From positions 62,001 to 126,000 of the forward strand of contig MPDE01000002.1 in NCBI GenBank assembly GCA_001874335.1: a stretch of DNA of 64,000 bases, read 5' to 3'. This DNA is from Bacteroidetes bacterium MedPE-SWsnd-G2 (GTDB lineage Bacteria > Bacteroidota > Bacteroidia > Flavobacteriales > Flavobacteriaceae). The translations under genes and the position numbers were made by a program. Of the stretch, positions 63,535-64,000 are shown piece after piece (within the stretch, counting starts at the first letter, position 1; every line of letters begins with the position of its first letter). The notes under the pieces were generated by a model. That model saw nothing but the letters and a program-made list of their open reading frames with translations, was not told the origin of the DNA and did not search any database.

Positions 63535-64000
63535 ATGATGTACAAAATACTAATTCTAGGTGGGACAAATTTTATTGGTAGAAATCTTATAGAAAGATTG
63601 TCGAAAAATAAAACTTATGATCTAACAATTTTCAATAGAGGAATTACCAATCCTGGTGTTTTCCCTGCAATTAAAAAAATAATTGGGGATCGCAATTCAT
63701 CAGATGTAAATTTGATACATAACACAGCATGGGATTATATCATAGATCTTTCTTGCTACTATCCCCAGTCACTAATTAATATTTTAAAAGGACTCACTTA
63801 CAACTTAAAAAAATATATCCTTATTTCAACCTGTTCGGTTTACTTGGACGACAAGGTGATACTTGGTAAAGAAAGTGCATTAATAAAAAATTGCAATCCA
63901 AATCAATTTAGTGATTCTACAACCACATCCTATGGCAATAGAAAAGCAGAATGTGAAAGAATAATAGCCGCATCTAAATTTAACTTTACCATTTTAAGAC
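63535..64000 (+). CDS. NAD-dependent epimerase/dehydratase, 3' end outside window
   Basis: The frame runs from ATG 63535 (ATG 63538 also possible) to the window end, 155 codons. It begins KILILGGTNFIGRNLIERLS, a Rossmann GGTxFIG motif for NAD(P) binding. The catalytic serine lies in LISTCSVYLDD, and YGNRK is the YxxxK pair. This is a short-chain SDR of the extended type, acting on a nucleotide sugar or similar. The C-terminal part is not visible. Confidence 0.82.
   Translation, partial: MMYKILILGGTNFIGRNLIERLSKNKTYDLTIFNRGITNPGVFPAIKKIIGDRNSSDVNLIHNTAWDYIIDLSCYYPQSLINILKGLTYNLKKYILISTCSVYLDDKVILGKESALIKNCNPNQFSDSTTTSYGNRKAECERIIAASKFNFTILR

Overview
The window is chromosomal DNA of a member of the Flavobacteriaceae (Bacteroidota), probably marine or from another setting rich in beta-glucan. 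The evidence is low GC, Bacteroidota -7 boxes (TAnnTTTG), gldF and gldG for gliding motility, SusC/SusD pairs, a type IX secretion (T9SS) C-terminal domain, DUF6090 proteins, and laminarin-type glycoside hydrolases. No tRNA, rRNA, CRISPR array, transposase or integrase was found.

Layout. 1-7.4 kb is a housekeeping block: partial purC, phoH, a SAM hydroxide adenosyltransferase, an ABM-domain protein, gldF, a small membrane protein, gldG, dnaN and a DUF4870 protein. 7.4-30.3 kb is a beta-1,3-glucan (laminarin-like) utilisation locus. It holds a LacI regulator, a GH3 lipoprotein, a large cytosolic GH94/GH149-type phosphorylase, a clan GH-A lipoprotein, a sugar-porter MFS, a GH16 lipoprotein, a surface glycan-binding lipoprotein, SusD, SusC, a membrane-bound triple-tyrosine/LuxR regulator, and a divergent T9SS-secreted protein that shares modules with the glycan-binding lipoprotein. 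Long glucan would be cut outside, imported by SusCD, trimmed in the periplasm, moved inward by the MFS and phosphorolysed in the cytosol.

30.3-42.7 kb carries a B12-binding radical SAM protein, a Crp/Fnr regulator, a fatty-acid desaturase, a SulP transporter paired with a beta-carbonic anhydrase, a YeiH-type permease, an MFS permease, and two sulfur/CoA redox genes (a small rhodanese and a CoA-disulfide-reductase-like flavoprotein with its own rhodanese domain), then a lipoprotein alpha/beta hydrolase.

42.7-61.5 kb is accessory. It opens with a broken GNAT fragment and contains small lipoproteins and exported proteins. Four imperfect-palindrome intergenic elements separate genes there in a way that resembles a gene-cassette array: the first two genes are each flanked by perfect 10-bp inverted repeats whose sequence differs from gene to gene. 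One unit in this array is a Hachiman anti-phage system (hamA-hamB); its helicase gene is split near the 3' end by one in-frame TGA. Further on are a metallo-hydrolase, two DUF6090 genes plus a decayed third, a BCCT transporter, a secreted beta-propeller, a serine hydrolase and a PD40 lipoprotein. 61.7-64 kb returns to ordinary genes: SatD-like, DUF3307, VOC and a partial epimerase.

The observations most worth checking are the cassette-like array carrying Hachiman, the split hamB, and the combination of glycan hydrolysis and phosphorolysis in the PUL.
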